Source: Apodospora peruviana
Lineage: Eukaryota; Ascomycota; Sordariomycetes; Sordariales; Lasiosphaeriaceae
DNA length: 64,000 nt
Assembly (NCBI GenBank): GCA_033439685.1
Contig: JAUEDM010000003.1
Span: 2,510,001-2,574,000, forward strand
Reading direction: 5' to 3'
Every line of letters starts with the position of its first letter. Position 1 is the first letter of the stretch. Below are positions 43,345-53,880 of the stretch, in pieces. The translations under genes and the position numbers were made by a program. The notes beneath the pieces were generated by a model. That model was not told where the DNA came from. It searched no databases and saw nothing but the letters and a program-made list of their open reading frames with translations.

Positions 43345-45593
43345 TCACAAATCAGCCTCTCTCGCCTTGGAATCCAACGTCTCTTGATCCAGATACACCT
43401 CTCCGTCTACCGCCATGGCCCCAACCAAAACATCTGCAGCAGCAGCAGCAGCTTCAGAGGACGAAGGCGAGCGTGGATACCCACCTCTCCTTTTTGCTGC
43501 AGCGGCGGTACCGCTCTTGGCCGATTGTGCCGATCGACGAACAAACGACAGCAAAAGCAGCACCCCAGCAGGCGTTATGCCCTCCAGCCTACGCGCCTGC
43601 GCCAGTGTCTCTGGCCGCGTCTGATTCAGAATCCCCTTCTCGGCCAGGCTTAGATTGATGATCTTGTCGTAGTCCAGATCCAACGGGAGCGTCAGGTCCT
43701 CGTCCCTCGCCATCCTGGCGCGCTCGGCCGCTTGCGACTGCACGTGATACTCGAACTGGGCCTCGATGCGCACGCGCTCACGGACGCGGGCCGAGTAGTC
43801 CATCACCCGCGGCTCCGTAGCCGCTAGGTCCGCGACATCGACGTCGCGGGTGCGCAGCAAGAATAGCCCGTCGCGGAGCGTCGTGTCGGTACCAACACCG
43901 AAACCGGCTCTCTGCCAGGCTTGCGTGCTGAGGCGCGTCTTCCGGAGGAGGGCCTGCAGGTCGACCATCTGTGCCTGCTCGTCCTGGTAACGCTGCCACC
44001 GCGCAGCGCCGACAACGCCCAATCGCCGTCCCAGAGGAGTCAGGCGCGAGTCGGCGTTGTCGGGCCGGGTGCTGAGGCGGAACTCACTCCGTGAGGTGAA
44101 CATGCGGTACGGTTCCGACACGCCCTTGGTGACGAGGTCGTCGATCATGACGCCGATGTACGCGTCTGCGCGCCCGAGGGTGATCGGCTCCAAGCCGACG
44201 GCGGAACGGCCGGCGTTGATTCCGGCGACTATGCCCTGGCCAGCCGCTTCTTCGTAACCGGTGGTGCCGTTTATCTGACCTGCCAGGAATAGACCGCGGA
44301 TGGCCTTGGTCTCGAGCGTGCGCTTGAGGCTGCGCGGGTCCACGTAATCGTATTCGACGCCATAGCCTGGCTGGAGCATGACCACGTCCTCAAGGCCGGG
44401 TATCGTGCGCAGGAGCTGCTCCTGCACGTCGGCGGGCACGGTCATACTCAGGCCGTTGGGATAGATGATGTCATTGTCGAAGCCCTCGGGCTCCAGCCAG
44501 ACCATGTGGCGGTCCTTGTCGCTGAAGCGGATGATCTTGGACTCGAGCGAAGGGCAGTACCGTGGCCCCTTGACAGTCTCGCGGATGTGGATGGTCTTGT
44601 CGAGGTTGGAGCGCACGATGTCGTGGGTCGCCGTGTTCGTGTAGGTGGCGTGGCAGAGTAGCTGGTCCTTTACGGATACGGTGTCGTTGAGGTAGCTGAA
44701 GGGCCGCGGAGGGTCGTCGCCCGGCGCTTCGGTGAGGACATCCCACCTGATGCTGCCTTTGGCGAGGCGAGGTGGGGTGCCCGTCTTGAGGCGCCCGAGC
44801 TTGAAGCCGGCGTCCCGGAGAGACTTGCTCAGTCCAAAAGTAGCTGCCTCCCCCAAACGGCCTGACGGAAAGGACTCCATGCCAATGTGAATCTCGCCAC
44901 CGAGGAACGTGCCGGTTGTGATGATGACCTGGCTCGTGGGCAACACCTCGCCCGACTCTAGCTTGATGCCGGTAATCTTGCTCTTTGCGCCATCCGTCGC
45001 ATCTTGGTTATCAGAAATGACAATATCTGAGACTTTTCCGAGGACAATTGACAAGTTCGGGTACGACTCGAGTTCCTCGCGCATATGTTTCTTGTACAGC
45101 GCCCGATCGATCTGGGCGCGGGGGCCCCAGACAGCGGGGCCCTTGGCTCGGTTGAGAACCTTGAACTGTACGCCGGCCTTGTCGATGATGCGTCCAGTCA
45201 GCCCGTCGAGAGCATCGATCTCGCGCAGCATAATCCCCTTGCCGATGCCGCCGAAACTCGGGTTGCATGAGCAGACGCCCAGGTTGTCTATGGAGGGCGT
45301 GATGAGGGCCGTTTTCGCGCCAGCTCGAGCGGCGGCTGCGCATGCCTCGGCGCCGGCGTGGCCTCCACCAACCACAACAACATCAAACGGGCTAAACAGA
45401 TACGTAGGGAATTCAGTATGCGTTGGCATTGACTGCGATGCGACCAGGTGGGGAAGGAAGCTTACCTGGAATCGGGGCTAACCGTGGCAAAGGCCCTCCT
45501 TCTGAAGTGCCAAGATTGTGGGATCACGTTCAATACTGGACGCCGAGCTGGAATGGCCCTGCCGAGACCTCGGGGAAGCCAGAGTGTTGTCAT
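43345..45593 (-). CDS. MTO1: Mitochondrial tRNA-modifying enzyme Mto1 (GidA/MnmG family)
   Basis: Two exons (45466-45593 and 43345-45391) encode 724 residues. Mto1, with Mss1/GTPBP3, modifies the wobble uridine of mitochondrial tRNAs (cmnm5U or related) using FAD. Exon 1 alone encodes a textbook presequence, MTTLWLPRGLGRAIPARRPV, with many Arg and no acids; splicing then gives SPDSSPFDVVVVGGGHAGAE with the dinucleotide-binding motif at 47-56. Both GidA signatures are intact: GPRYCPSLESKIIRF and LAGQINGTTGYEEAAGQG. An ATG at 45429 lies in the intron's extension of the exon 2 frame and would give a protein without targeting sequence, so the upstream exon is preferred. A fungal insertion (Ala/Gly/Ser-rich) sits near the C-terminus. 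Confidence 0.94.
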
Positions 45594-46181
45594 GGTTGAG
45601 GTTTATTATTACGCGGGCCTCTCCGCTGCCGTTAGATTGAAAGCGCAAAACGTGGAAATGGAGCACCTTGAAGGACAGACGCGACGAGATGGACACTTAG
45701 AACTCAGGGCCCGTCTCGAATAGGTATTTGGATGTGGAGGTCGCGATAAGATATCGCTATCGCCACCCCATCGTGTTTCTATTTAAATCAGGTAAGCAAC
45801 CCCCTTCATGCATTCAGCCTCCAGGCACGCCAGCACTGTGGCCAGCAAGCATGGAAAATAGCAAATGGACCGATCATATCGACATCAGGTGTGAATTGTT
45901 TGGAAGATGATATGTAAAATAAAGAATGAAATGGTATTTGGTATACGGATAAGAGACCCGTTGAGTCTGCTGTTGTATTGTACAAAAAGTCCAGCCCGTC
46001 CCGCCGACTGCTCTTCCGACCTCTTCTTTAACTCCCACTCCTGAATCGCACACCATTTATCGTAGAAACCACCAAGAAATACACAGCTGAAAAGCGGAGA
46101 GTATCGCACCATCACACATTGAACATATCAGACCAGCAAATGGAAATCCATGGTCGACAGCCCCGGTGGTACGTTCGACTC
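45594..46181. other. Intergenic region, tandem MTO1 and RIM1
   Basis: MTO1 promoter and RIM1 3' UTR. No gene is visible. Confidence 0.55.
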
Positions 46182-46736
46182 CTACTGCGACTCCTCGCTT
46201 GCGGCCTGATTCGGGCGGCGCAAGACTTCAATATGGCCTGTTTATGACATGCACGGGTTAGCTTTCCATTATATCGCAGATAAAAAGGGAAGAGCTGCAC
46301 GTACGCTGAACAATATTGATGCTGGTCCTCTTGGAGCCGTCCTCGGCAACGTAGCTGTTGTTGGTCACGTCTCCTTCAACAAAGACGCTTGTTCTACCGT
46401 TCCCGAAAAGAATCGCCAGTCAGCAAACACAATACTTATCCCAAGCCATGCGCACCTAAGTGGCTTTCAAAGAATTACACACCCCTTCGGCAGGCTGAGC
46501 AAAAAGTCCCGGCGCGGGCCCTCGGCATCGAAGTTGGTAACGTTGAACCAGCTGGTGGTGCGGTTGTCGCGGGGGCCACTGTTGCTGGCAATGGCATATT
46601 TGATGTACTCGCGGCCCGTGCTGGACGCCTTGAGCTCCGGTGCGTCGCCCAGGTTGCCGATGATGTTGATGCGCGCGAACGGACGAGCCGGGGTCGTGCT
46701 GAAGGCGCGGGATGCGGTTCGGAGGAATGCCGCCAT
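46182..46736 (-). CDS. RIM1: Mitochondrial single-stranded DNA-binding protein Rim1
   Basis: Three exons (46483-46736, 46305-46393, 46182-46237) encode 132 residues. Rim1 is the bacterial-type SSB that coats single-stranded mitochondrial DNA during replication. The start MAAFLRTASRAFSTTPARPF is a mitochondrial presequence with an FSTTP-type cleavage context. The OB-fold follows: ARINIIGNLGDAPELKAS, YIKYAIASNS, TSWFNVTNF, then across intron 1 LPKGTSVFVEGDVTNNSY. The join at intron 2 gives NIVQRHIEVLRRPNQ. All phases agree. The protein lacks the long acidic tail of bacterial SSB, as is usual for mitochondrial forms. Two other mitochondrial genes, MTO1 and CRD1, lie next to it. Confidence 0.93.
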
Positions 46737-47757
46737 TTTGTTCCGAGTGTTTCTCTTGAGGGTACTAGGTACAGAAGGTCTGCGATTGAGGTCGGGCGGA
46801 GGGATTTGAAATTCGGGAGGACGGGCTGTTGGGAAGGTCGGGTCGGGTCAAGAAATTGCTGGGCGGCCGTGCAGTAATAATTCGAAAGTCGCGTCGCTCG
46901 GTCATTCCATCCAAACGCGACATTCGCAGTTGCGCCCCACTTAATTAATCATTTCACCAATCAGAGACCAGTCCAGAACCATGCACCAATTGCTCGATTC
47001 CTTATTACGGCACGTACCCGTACTCCGTACATATGTAGATGGATGGGAAAAGAACGACTTCCATCTCAAATACTATTCAAATACGGATAATCTTGGTAAG
47101 TGAAAGGACCCGGTCTGTTAATACCTTACTCACTCGTTGCAACTCGGCCGACTTTTTGCAATGGCAAATCAGGTGGGTACCTAAGGTAGTCACACCATCG
47201 GCCATCATCGCCGGCCCTCCTCATGGAGTGAGAGTCATGGCCCTCACTAGGTACGCAGCCCGTTCCCTGTCGCAAACATGCAGAAGTGACACCTCCCTGA
47301 TTTCATCTCATCTTTGTTGACATGACAGCCGTGCGACTGGATCAGTCAGTCCGAGCCTCACATTTCCATGCACATGCATGTTTTTCATCCCTTTCAGACG
47401 GGCGCGCTAGTCCCCTTTTGGGTCTGAATAGAACCTCACTCAATAGACGACCACCATCCGGTACCGAACTGACATCCCAGGTACTTTAGCTATGGAGTGT
47501 GCTCCACCGTCAATACCGCAGCTTGACGCATTTACCGAGTACCTTTATGAATGCCGGGAGCGTCTTATTGAGCAGAGCTTCCTCAATAGCGATATGTTCA
47601 ACTCCATAGATCAATAAGAGTTGGGGTCTTGACCGTCCATTCGTCAACCCAAGTTTCTCTTCCTTACATTCACTCTCCTGTTCTTTTCCACTTGATTCCA
47701 ATGTGATCATCTCGATATTCGACCTTCTCGCCAGTGCTTGTGTTTTCCCTTCTTAAC
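46737..47757. other. Intergenic region between divergent RIM1 and STE3-like genes
   Basis: No gene is visible. It contains a TACTCCGTA 9-mer at 47021-47029, a GGTACCTAAGGTAG element at 47173-47186, and a start-stop uORF at 47701-47706 close to the receptor gene. Confidence 0.55.
47701..47706 (+). promoter_or_regulatory. Start-stop element (ATGTGA) upstream of the pheromone receptor
   Basis: An ATG followed at once by TGA lies 57 nt before the receptor ATG, with no other ATG in between. Such minimal uORFs can hold ribosomes without making a peptide. It matters only if the mRNA begins upstream of 47701. Confidence 0.4.
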
Positions 47758-49887
47758 ATGTCTGCCACATTCGACTTGAATGGCATCACCGGCTGGACAA
47801 CAACTCCAGAGGATCGTGCAGGCCCCGGACCTCCTTATACGGACCCGTCTCTCCAGGTTAACCTCTTCTTCCGCGTCTTCCTTGGTTTCCTATCCATCTT
47901 CATTGCCTTCGTACCAGCAAGACTGTTATGGTGGAATGGAGAATTCGCCGCCACCGTCTTCTGCATCACCACCATTATATCCAGCTTTTTCTACGCTGTC
48001 AACGCCCTGATATGGCGCGACGACAAGATCAAAACCTGGTACGCCGGATATGGATGGTGCGACGTGCAGGTTTACATCGTCTTTGCGCTCGAGACATGTT
48101 ACAACATCTGTCTCTTTGAGATCATGCGTGGTCTCGCCAGTAAAGTTGCCCTTCTCCGAATAGGCGGCCTCACCACCAGGGAGAGGAGACGACAGCATAT
48201 CACCTCGGCACTCGTGATATTCACGATACCCTTTCTGCAAGTGGTTCTCACCTACTTCATCATCCATCGCCGATATAATGTATCGACACTGGCTGGATGT
48301 ACTGCCGTGTACGACCACGACTGGGTTTTCCTCGTCTTCTTCGTTCTCCCCTCTCCCATCTTCATTCTTGGCGCGGGCATTATGGCCGGTAAGTCAACGA
48401 GCATGACCAGCCCTCATATCTCACGCAGCTTATACTGACAGCTTGTGCCTACAGCACTAGCGTTCAACCGGTATCGCCGGATCGAAAAGACGAACAGCCA
48501 TGTCATACACGTACGTGACAATGCTCAGCTATACCGCCAGCAACGCGTCAGGAGAAAGCTCTACTTTCTGTCTTTCAGCGTTTTGATCGTCGTTGTCCCC
48601 CTGACTTGCTTCTTCTTTGTGGCAAACGTACTCGAGGGATTGCCTTGGACTCTGCCATACGACTTCAACCGCATCCATTACGGCCCAAGTCCCTACAACA
48701 TACACTCCGTCACCTTCACGACGTCCGACAAGATGGGATTTGGCGACCTGACTGTCAACTACATCGCCATCCTCTCGGCCATTGCCATCTTCATCACCTT
48801 TGGCACGACAACCGAGGCCTACAACGAGTATCGCAAGTGTCTCCTCGTTGTCGGGTTGGGCAAGATATTCCCCAAACTCTACCAAGAGTACCGCCCGACC
48901 CCGCCATCTTCAGCCCAGAGATCTTGGTGGTCTTCACTCACAAGCCCTCTCCTTAGTAAGGATAGGACAGTGACGAGGTACGCATCAGTTCTTCCACCGT
49001 CTCTACACCATCGCAGGTTGTTAACAAATTACCGCAGTGGAAGCCGCAAGGGATCCATCTTGCCCACTGCCGAGCACATTTCGCTCGCTGATCAGACACA
49101 CTCATCAGCCTCCAACACGGCAGGCTGCTCGTTGGAGATTCCCGGTGCTGACAACATGCCACCACCCAGCCGCCATGCCCAAGCATCGGCAGCAGCAGAA
49201 GAAGCGATGGCAACTCCGGCAGCCTCTGCTTCCCACCACAACCCCTGGCCAGACCTCTACGACGAAGAGGAAGCAGTTCCGCGCCGAACTTCCCGGCATA
49301 ATCGCTTTTCGCCCAATCCCTGGATGATGTTCAGGCTGGCCCCTGGCCAGTCGTCGACATCAACGACAATGCCCATCAGACTGCCAGGATTGCCCGGCAT
49401 TAACAAGAAAACCCAGAAGGGCCAGCGAGCCAGCGAGAAGCAACCGGATTTCGGCGGCCGGGAACCGGCTCCTTCAACTAGTGCGACAAACAATCAAGAT
49501 CACCTCGACGAGAAGAAGCGAGATGCTGACCTCACCATGACGAATACCCCCCGACTCGGTAGTATCGATCTTGGGGATAGCATCAGGTGGTTGGGCACAT
49601 CTCCGCAGTTTCAGTTTCCTTCGAGTGATCCGCCGACGGTAGACACGCTCGTTTGGTCGTCGTCTGCGTTAAGTCATCATCATGATGATGAACAAGACCG
49701 AAGTAATAATGGTGGTGCTGACGGACATGATCTGGTATTGTCTCCGCCGTCGGTGGCGTCAGCAGGTACTACTTCGACTTGGTTGAGAGGAGGTGGAGGA
49801 GAGGGACGACCTGCTGGTCGTCAGAATAGCAGCAGTCCTACTCTCATCTCTTTGTGGACACAGTCACTGGAAAGAAACGATAGATAG
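47758..49887 (+). CDS. Ste3-type pheromone receptor (class D GPCR)
   Basis: Two exons (47758-48388 and 48455-49887) encode 687 residues. Fungal Ste3/PRE-1 receptors sense the lipid-modified mating pheromone at the plasma membrane and signal through a heterotrimeric G protein to the mating MAP-kinase pathway. The first 300 residues hold seven hydrophobic helices. NALIWRDDKIKTWYAGYGWC with DVQVYIVFALETC is the conserved first extracellular loop and third helix. ALAFNRYRRI, read across the intron, is the third intracellular loop. A cytoplasmic tail of almost 390 residues, Ser/Pro-rich with Asn/His runs, is long even for this family. A second GT-AG pair (48956-49016) could be read as an intron but would lead straight into a stop; I leave it coding. 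Confidence 0.9.
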
Positions 49888-51255
49888 CGACGGCAGCGGC
49901 AACGGCAGCGGCGGCAGAAGAGGTTGACGAGGCAGATGAAAGGAGGAGGAGGAGTGAGGATTGAGACTAGTATTGTGCATTATTCGATGATACGGAGTGA
50001 TATGCGGTCAGATAGTAAGGATGAGGATGGGAGGAGATGACCAGTCACGAGTTGAAGGGAGGAGAGACAGGCTCCGTTGGAGGATGGTGTTGTGCGTTGG
50101 AGGTTGAGAAGAAGAGGACTTCCTCAGTCGGGCATAAGGGAGTGAGAGAAGGTTGAAGTCAGATTGGTCATTCATTTCCTGTTTTTCCATCAAGTTGTGT
50201 GTTCCTTTCCGTTCCCACCTGTTGTTCATGTCAATTGTTTTATTTTTATTTCCCTTGCATAGACCAGCGGTTCAGACCATATGCCTATTTCTACCGTTTT
50301 CATATCAACTTTGCCTCTTGTCAACCTCTTGTCTATCTCAGTTCCTAGCAGAGGCATCTTTACCATCATTTCATCATAACCACCTGTTCATTCCTTTCAC
50401 TTTTCTCTTCCTTGGCTTCTCAATATGGGGTCTTGTTGTCTCGGGCCCGAGCACACGCAAGCACACATCAACACAGGAACTGTACAAGAAAAGTCACAAC
50501 ACCTCCAAAGATACAATACTTATACAATGATGAGCTGTAATAGGATTGTTCTTCAACGGCTTTATTTGGTACCTATATACATAGGATAGGGTAGGCCCAC
50601 GACTCTCAACCACAACGTACCTTGTCCACATCAGGACACACAAGCGTACACACCATACCATGGGTACACGCCACACCCTGCAAGCTGCGAGAGAGAGAGA
50701 ATAGCATCTTCTCTTCTCCCTCCCATGACAGCACCTGATCTCCGCTTTCTTCTCCTTCACTGGCTTCCGTATCTTGAATCCCTCCTGTGTATCTCGTCCC
50801 CGCAATCCCTTCAGTACAACTTAGATAACAAAAAGAAAAGTTTAGTAGTAGTAGTAGCGGTTACTGCTCTCAGTTGCCTGGCCAGCCCTTTCCAAAGTGG
50901 TAATGTTTTTCTCTTCCCTTCCAAAAAAAATACCTTGCCCTTTTCCCATATATGATAAAAGAAAAAAAATCGAACGAGTGAACCTTGAGCGAAACCACCG
51001 CCCTTATCTGTTGTAGTCAAAACAAACCAAACACCCCAGTTTTCAGATTCCACGTCAGTATAAAAAGTAAACAAGAAAAAAGTGTTCAGTCGCTCCACAG
51101 AAAATGTTCACCGTGCCCAGATCTATAATGTGGTCATGGTTCGTCCCAAAAATGCCCATTGCTCCGCAAACAAAAAGAGATAATGTAAAAAAGAAAGGAC
51201 TCTCAGCCTCTACCGAGGAGAGATATGTAGTATATATATAGAGTGTCGAATTGCT
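49888..51255. other. Intergenic region between convergent 3' ends
   Basis: 3' UTRs of the receptor gene and the CRIB gene. No gene is visible. A (TAG)n microsatellite lies at about 50841-50855, and the DNA near 51,060-51,240 is A-rich. Confidence 0.55.
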
Positions 51256-53880
51256 TCAGATACGCGAACCGCTCATTTGTACAGATGGGAAGAGCGCGTA
51301 CTGGTTCGGCGGCGGTGGCGTGCTGAGGCTGGTCGTTCGCGCACGGCCGCGTCGGGCCTGGATCGAGTCTTTCCGCTTATGTGTAGCCTCGCCATCCATA
51401 GCAAGCCTGACCAGGTTAGGGTCGCTGCCACGGCTCAGAAAGGGTGGTCGAGCGCCAAAACCGGTCAGCTCTGCCGACACCACCTCTTCCGACTCGGGGA
51501 GCGTGGGCATGGCACTCTTGCTTTCGGCTCTTGAGTGAAACTCGAACGAGGGGAATCGGTGGAGTGACTCCGCCTTGGGGGCGCAATTCTCCATGTCGAG
51601 CGACGATGTGCTCGTGGTCATTCGAGTAAGGTCAGTCGATGAAGATGCGGTCGATATGTGCCGCTCAAAGCCCGAACGAGCACTCTCAAAGGTGGCCGTT
51701 GTCGAAGCGCTGGCCCTGTTCTGAGCGAGAAAACCCGAGTTGTCCATGTTCATAATAGGCCCATCGTAAGGGTGGTAAGACAACTCGCGGGCGTCGGGAA
51801 CTTCAGCCTCGCTGGCTGCCATCTGTTCCTGGAAATCTTGCGGAATCAGAAGCGATGGCGACAAAGTGAATCCATGCGACTCCTTAAAGCTCGAGGCGTT
51901 AGACGGTTTTCGTACATGCAGGAAGTTTTTCGAGTTTGGTGCCTCGACTCTTGGCAAAGAGAAGTTGGATGCTCTGGGAAGGCCCAGTGCAGTAGGTGTT
52001 ACCGCCTCCACTCCGGCCGTTGACGAAGCCTGGCTAGCAGGGCTGAGGGCAGGGAGATCGAATTGCCCTGGTGTGAGCATGCTCGGCGAGACTTCACACG
52101 ACGGGACTCTCCGCACCTGGTCATCGACAGGCGTGATACTGTCGCATTCCCGGCTCTGGTCAAACGACGGACGTTCCCACGCAAAATCGCAATCCGCCTC
52201 GGCGGCATGTTCATAACAGTAATCAATATCATCCTCCCAGCTCTCGCGGGGCAGTGTATCGGCCCCGCTGCCCTCAAGCAGAGCGGCCCTGAGCGCTCGT
52301 TGCGCGGCAAACATATCAAACCGCCCAAGCGTGTCCGAGGCACCGCTTGATCGCCGACGCGACTCACCATTCTCGAGAACTGACATTGGCCTGAGCATCG
52401 GAACCGACTGGCTAATGCGCAGTGAATGATTGCTAGCCAAGCTCGCTCGTGACTGTCTAGAGAGGAACGCGGCCTCTTCCTCTTCGGGGACATTGGGTAG
52501 GGTAGAATCAAATGAAACCGTCGTGGAGCATGGCAGAGGCCAGTTGGCATCGTCAGGTGCGCTAAAGCGCGAGAGGGCGTGCTCCGGAATGGCGTCCATG
52601 TCGGGCGCCGGAAGATAGCCATGCGATGTTGCGGGGGGGCTGCAATTATCGATGGCCATTGAGAGGGGTTGAGGATGACGGAAGCTGCCAGCGGTATGTG
52701 GCCGGTCGATTGCGCCGCTCCCTAACGCGTCGAATCCATCATTTCGCATCGATGTTCGGCTGGATACGCGTGGTGGTGGAACTGGAGGAGCAGGAATGAA
52801 CGCTTGCTCGATTGGGGACCTCGGTGGGCGTGGCGGCGGCGCCCTGAGTTGTTCCTGTGACCGTGTATGTTTGACCAACCGCCTAGGTGGTGACGAATGC
52901 TTTGGGAGTAGAGATGGGGGACGGCTCAAGGTGATCCTCGTATGGGGTTCTGACGGGATATTCATCTCATCCTCCTCATTCAGAGGAAGGTTGTCTGACG
53001 AAAAGTCGGCAAAGTGCATATCATCGAGCCTGGCACCCCTCATCATGCCTGATGCGAAGCCTTGTGATGCTCGACTCGCTCGCTGTACCTCTGGAGCATA
53101 ATCTCTATTCGTATGGGTAACATGCTGGAAGTTGTACGGCTCCGAGATATGGAACTTGCGCGAAGCCGTGTCATCGACCTGTTCGGTGGCCTTGGAGGCA
53201 GCCCGGCGGCGACTGAAAAAGGCAGGTATCGTCGAATCTCTCATGGGTACCGAGGTCGGAGCTGGCGGTAGCATCGCATCGTTGACATCACCGGAATACA
53301 GCGAGCCCCCGGACGAGCTCTGGGCGGTGCTCTCGCGCTTTAACTTGCCACGGCGATTGAAGATGGCCTTGCCGAAGATCTGCACGCTCTCGGGCCGGTC
53401 CCGTGACGGCATGTTGCTCGTGTTGGACGATCGTCCCGAAGACTTTCTCGACAGACTCAGGCCGTCTAACGTGTTTTCCCACGATGGGCGGTCGGCTGAG
53501 GCGAGCGATCGCAGCGATGACGAACCGGACGACGTGGTCTGGTGGCTCTGGTGTTTCTCCTTGACATTTGCCCGCTTCATCTGCGTACTGAGAGCGCGAA
53601 TGCTTTCTGGCGACGGCGGGCCATCGATGGCAGGCTCGAGGAGCTCGGTAAGGCTATCCACGTCCCCGTACTGGTGTTGTTGCTGGTATGAGTGATACTG
53701 CTGGTACTGGTGTTCCGGCTGCTGCTGCTGGGTCTTTGGCGGAAATCCCAACGATGATGCAATCCTGCTCGACGGGCCCGAGACCGTAAACGGTTTATTC
53801 CCTGGCTTTTTCTCTCCCTTTCGCCGCGTGTCTCGTTCGACCGAGTACACGGGCAGGGCGGAGACCGCCCACATATTCAT
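51256..53880 (-). CDS. CRIB-domain protein, putative Cdc42/Rac effector
   Basis: A single-exon gene for 874 residues. The only folded-type motif I recognise is a CRIB/PBD element, ISEPYNFQHVTHTNRDYAP at about 245-263, matching ISxPxxFxHxxH. CRIB motifs bind GTP-loaded Cdc42 or Rac, which suggests a role in polarity or hyphal-tip growth. No kinase domain is present, so this is not a PAK. The rest is Ser-rich and disordered, with a Gln/His/Tyr-rich tract at 50-71 and a Pro-rich region (RAPPPRPPRSP, FIPAPPVPPPR), a likely SH3 ligand, near residues 345-380. The ATG at 53880 is the first in frame; the frame opens 6 nt earlier only at GTG. Function is inferred from the motif; I know no named orthologue. 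Confidence 0.85.
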   Translation of the reverse strand: MNMWAVSALPVYSVERDTRRKGEKKPGNKPFTVSGPSSRIASSLGFPPKTQQQQPEHQYQQYHSYQQQHQYGDVDSLTELLEPAIDGPPSPESIRALSTQMKRANVKEKHQSHQTTSSGSSSLRSLASADRPSWENTLDGLSLSRKSSGRSSNTSNMPSRDRPESVQIFGKAIFNRRGKLKRESTAQSSSGGSLYSGDVNDAMLPPAPTSVPMRDSTIPAFFSRRRAASKATEQVDDTASRKFHISEPYNFQHVTHTNRDYAPEVQRASRASQGFASGMMRGARLDDMHFADFSSDNLPLNEEDEMNIPSEPHTRITLSRPPSLLPKHSSPPRRLVKHTRSQEQLRAPPPRPPRSPIEQAFIPAPPVPPPRVSSRTSMRNDGFDALGSGAIDRPHTAGSFRHPQPLSMAIDNCSPPATSHGYLPAPDMDAIPEHALSRFSAPDDANWPLPCSTTVSFDSTLPNVPEEEEAAFLSRQSRASLASNHSLRISQSVPMLRPMSVLENGESRRRSSGASDTLGRFDMFAAQRALRAALLEGSGADTLPRESWEDDIDYCYEHAAEADCDFAWERPSFDQSRECDSITPVDDQVRRVPSCEVSPSMLTPGQFDLPALSPASQASSTAGVEAVTPTALGLPRASNFSLPRVEAPNSKNFLHVRKPSNASSFKESHGFTLSPSLLIPQDFQEQMAASEAEVPDARELSYHPYDGPIMNMDNSGFLAQNRASASTTATFESARSGFERHISTASSSTDLTRMTTSTSSLDMENCAPKAESLHRFPSFEFHSRAESKSAMPTLPESEEVVSAELTGFGARPPFLSRGSDPNLVRLAMDGEATHKRKDSIQARRGRARTTSLSTPPPPNQYALFPSVQMSGSRI

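Noticed and set aside
45392..45429. MTO1 start at the ATG at 45429
   Set aside because: It would lack a mitochondrial presequence, while an upstream exon with a perfect presequence and good splice sites joins in phase.
48956..49016. Possible second intron in the pheromone receptor
   Set aside because: GT-AG ends exist, but splicing would shift the frame into an immediate stop (AGT TGT TAA); the unspliced frame stays open for 290 more codons.
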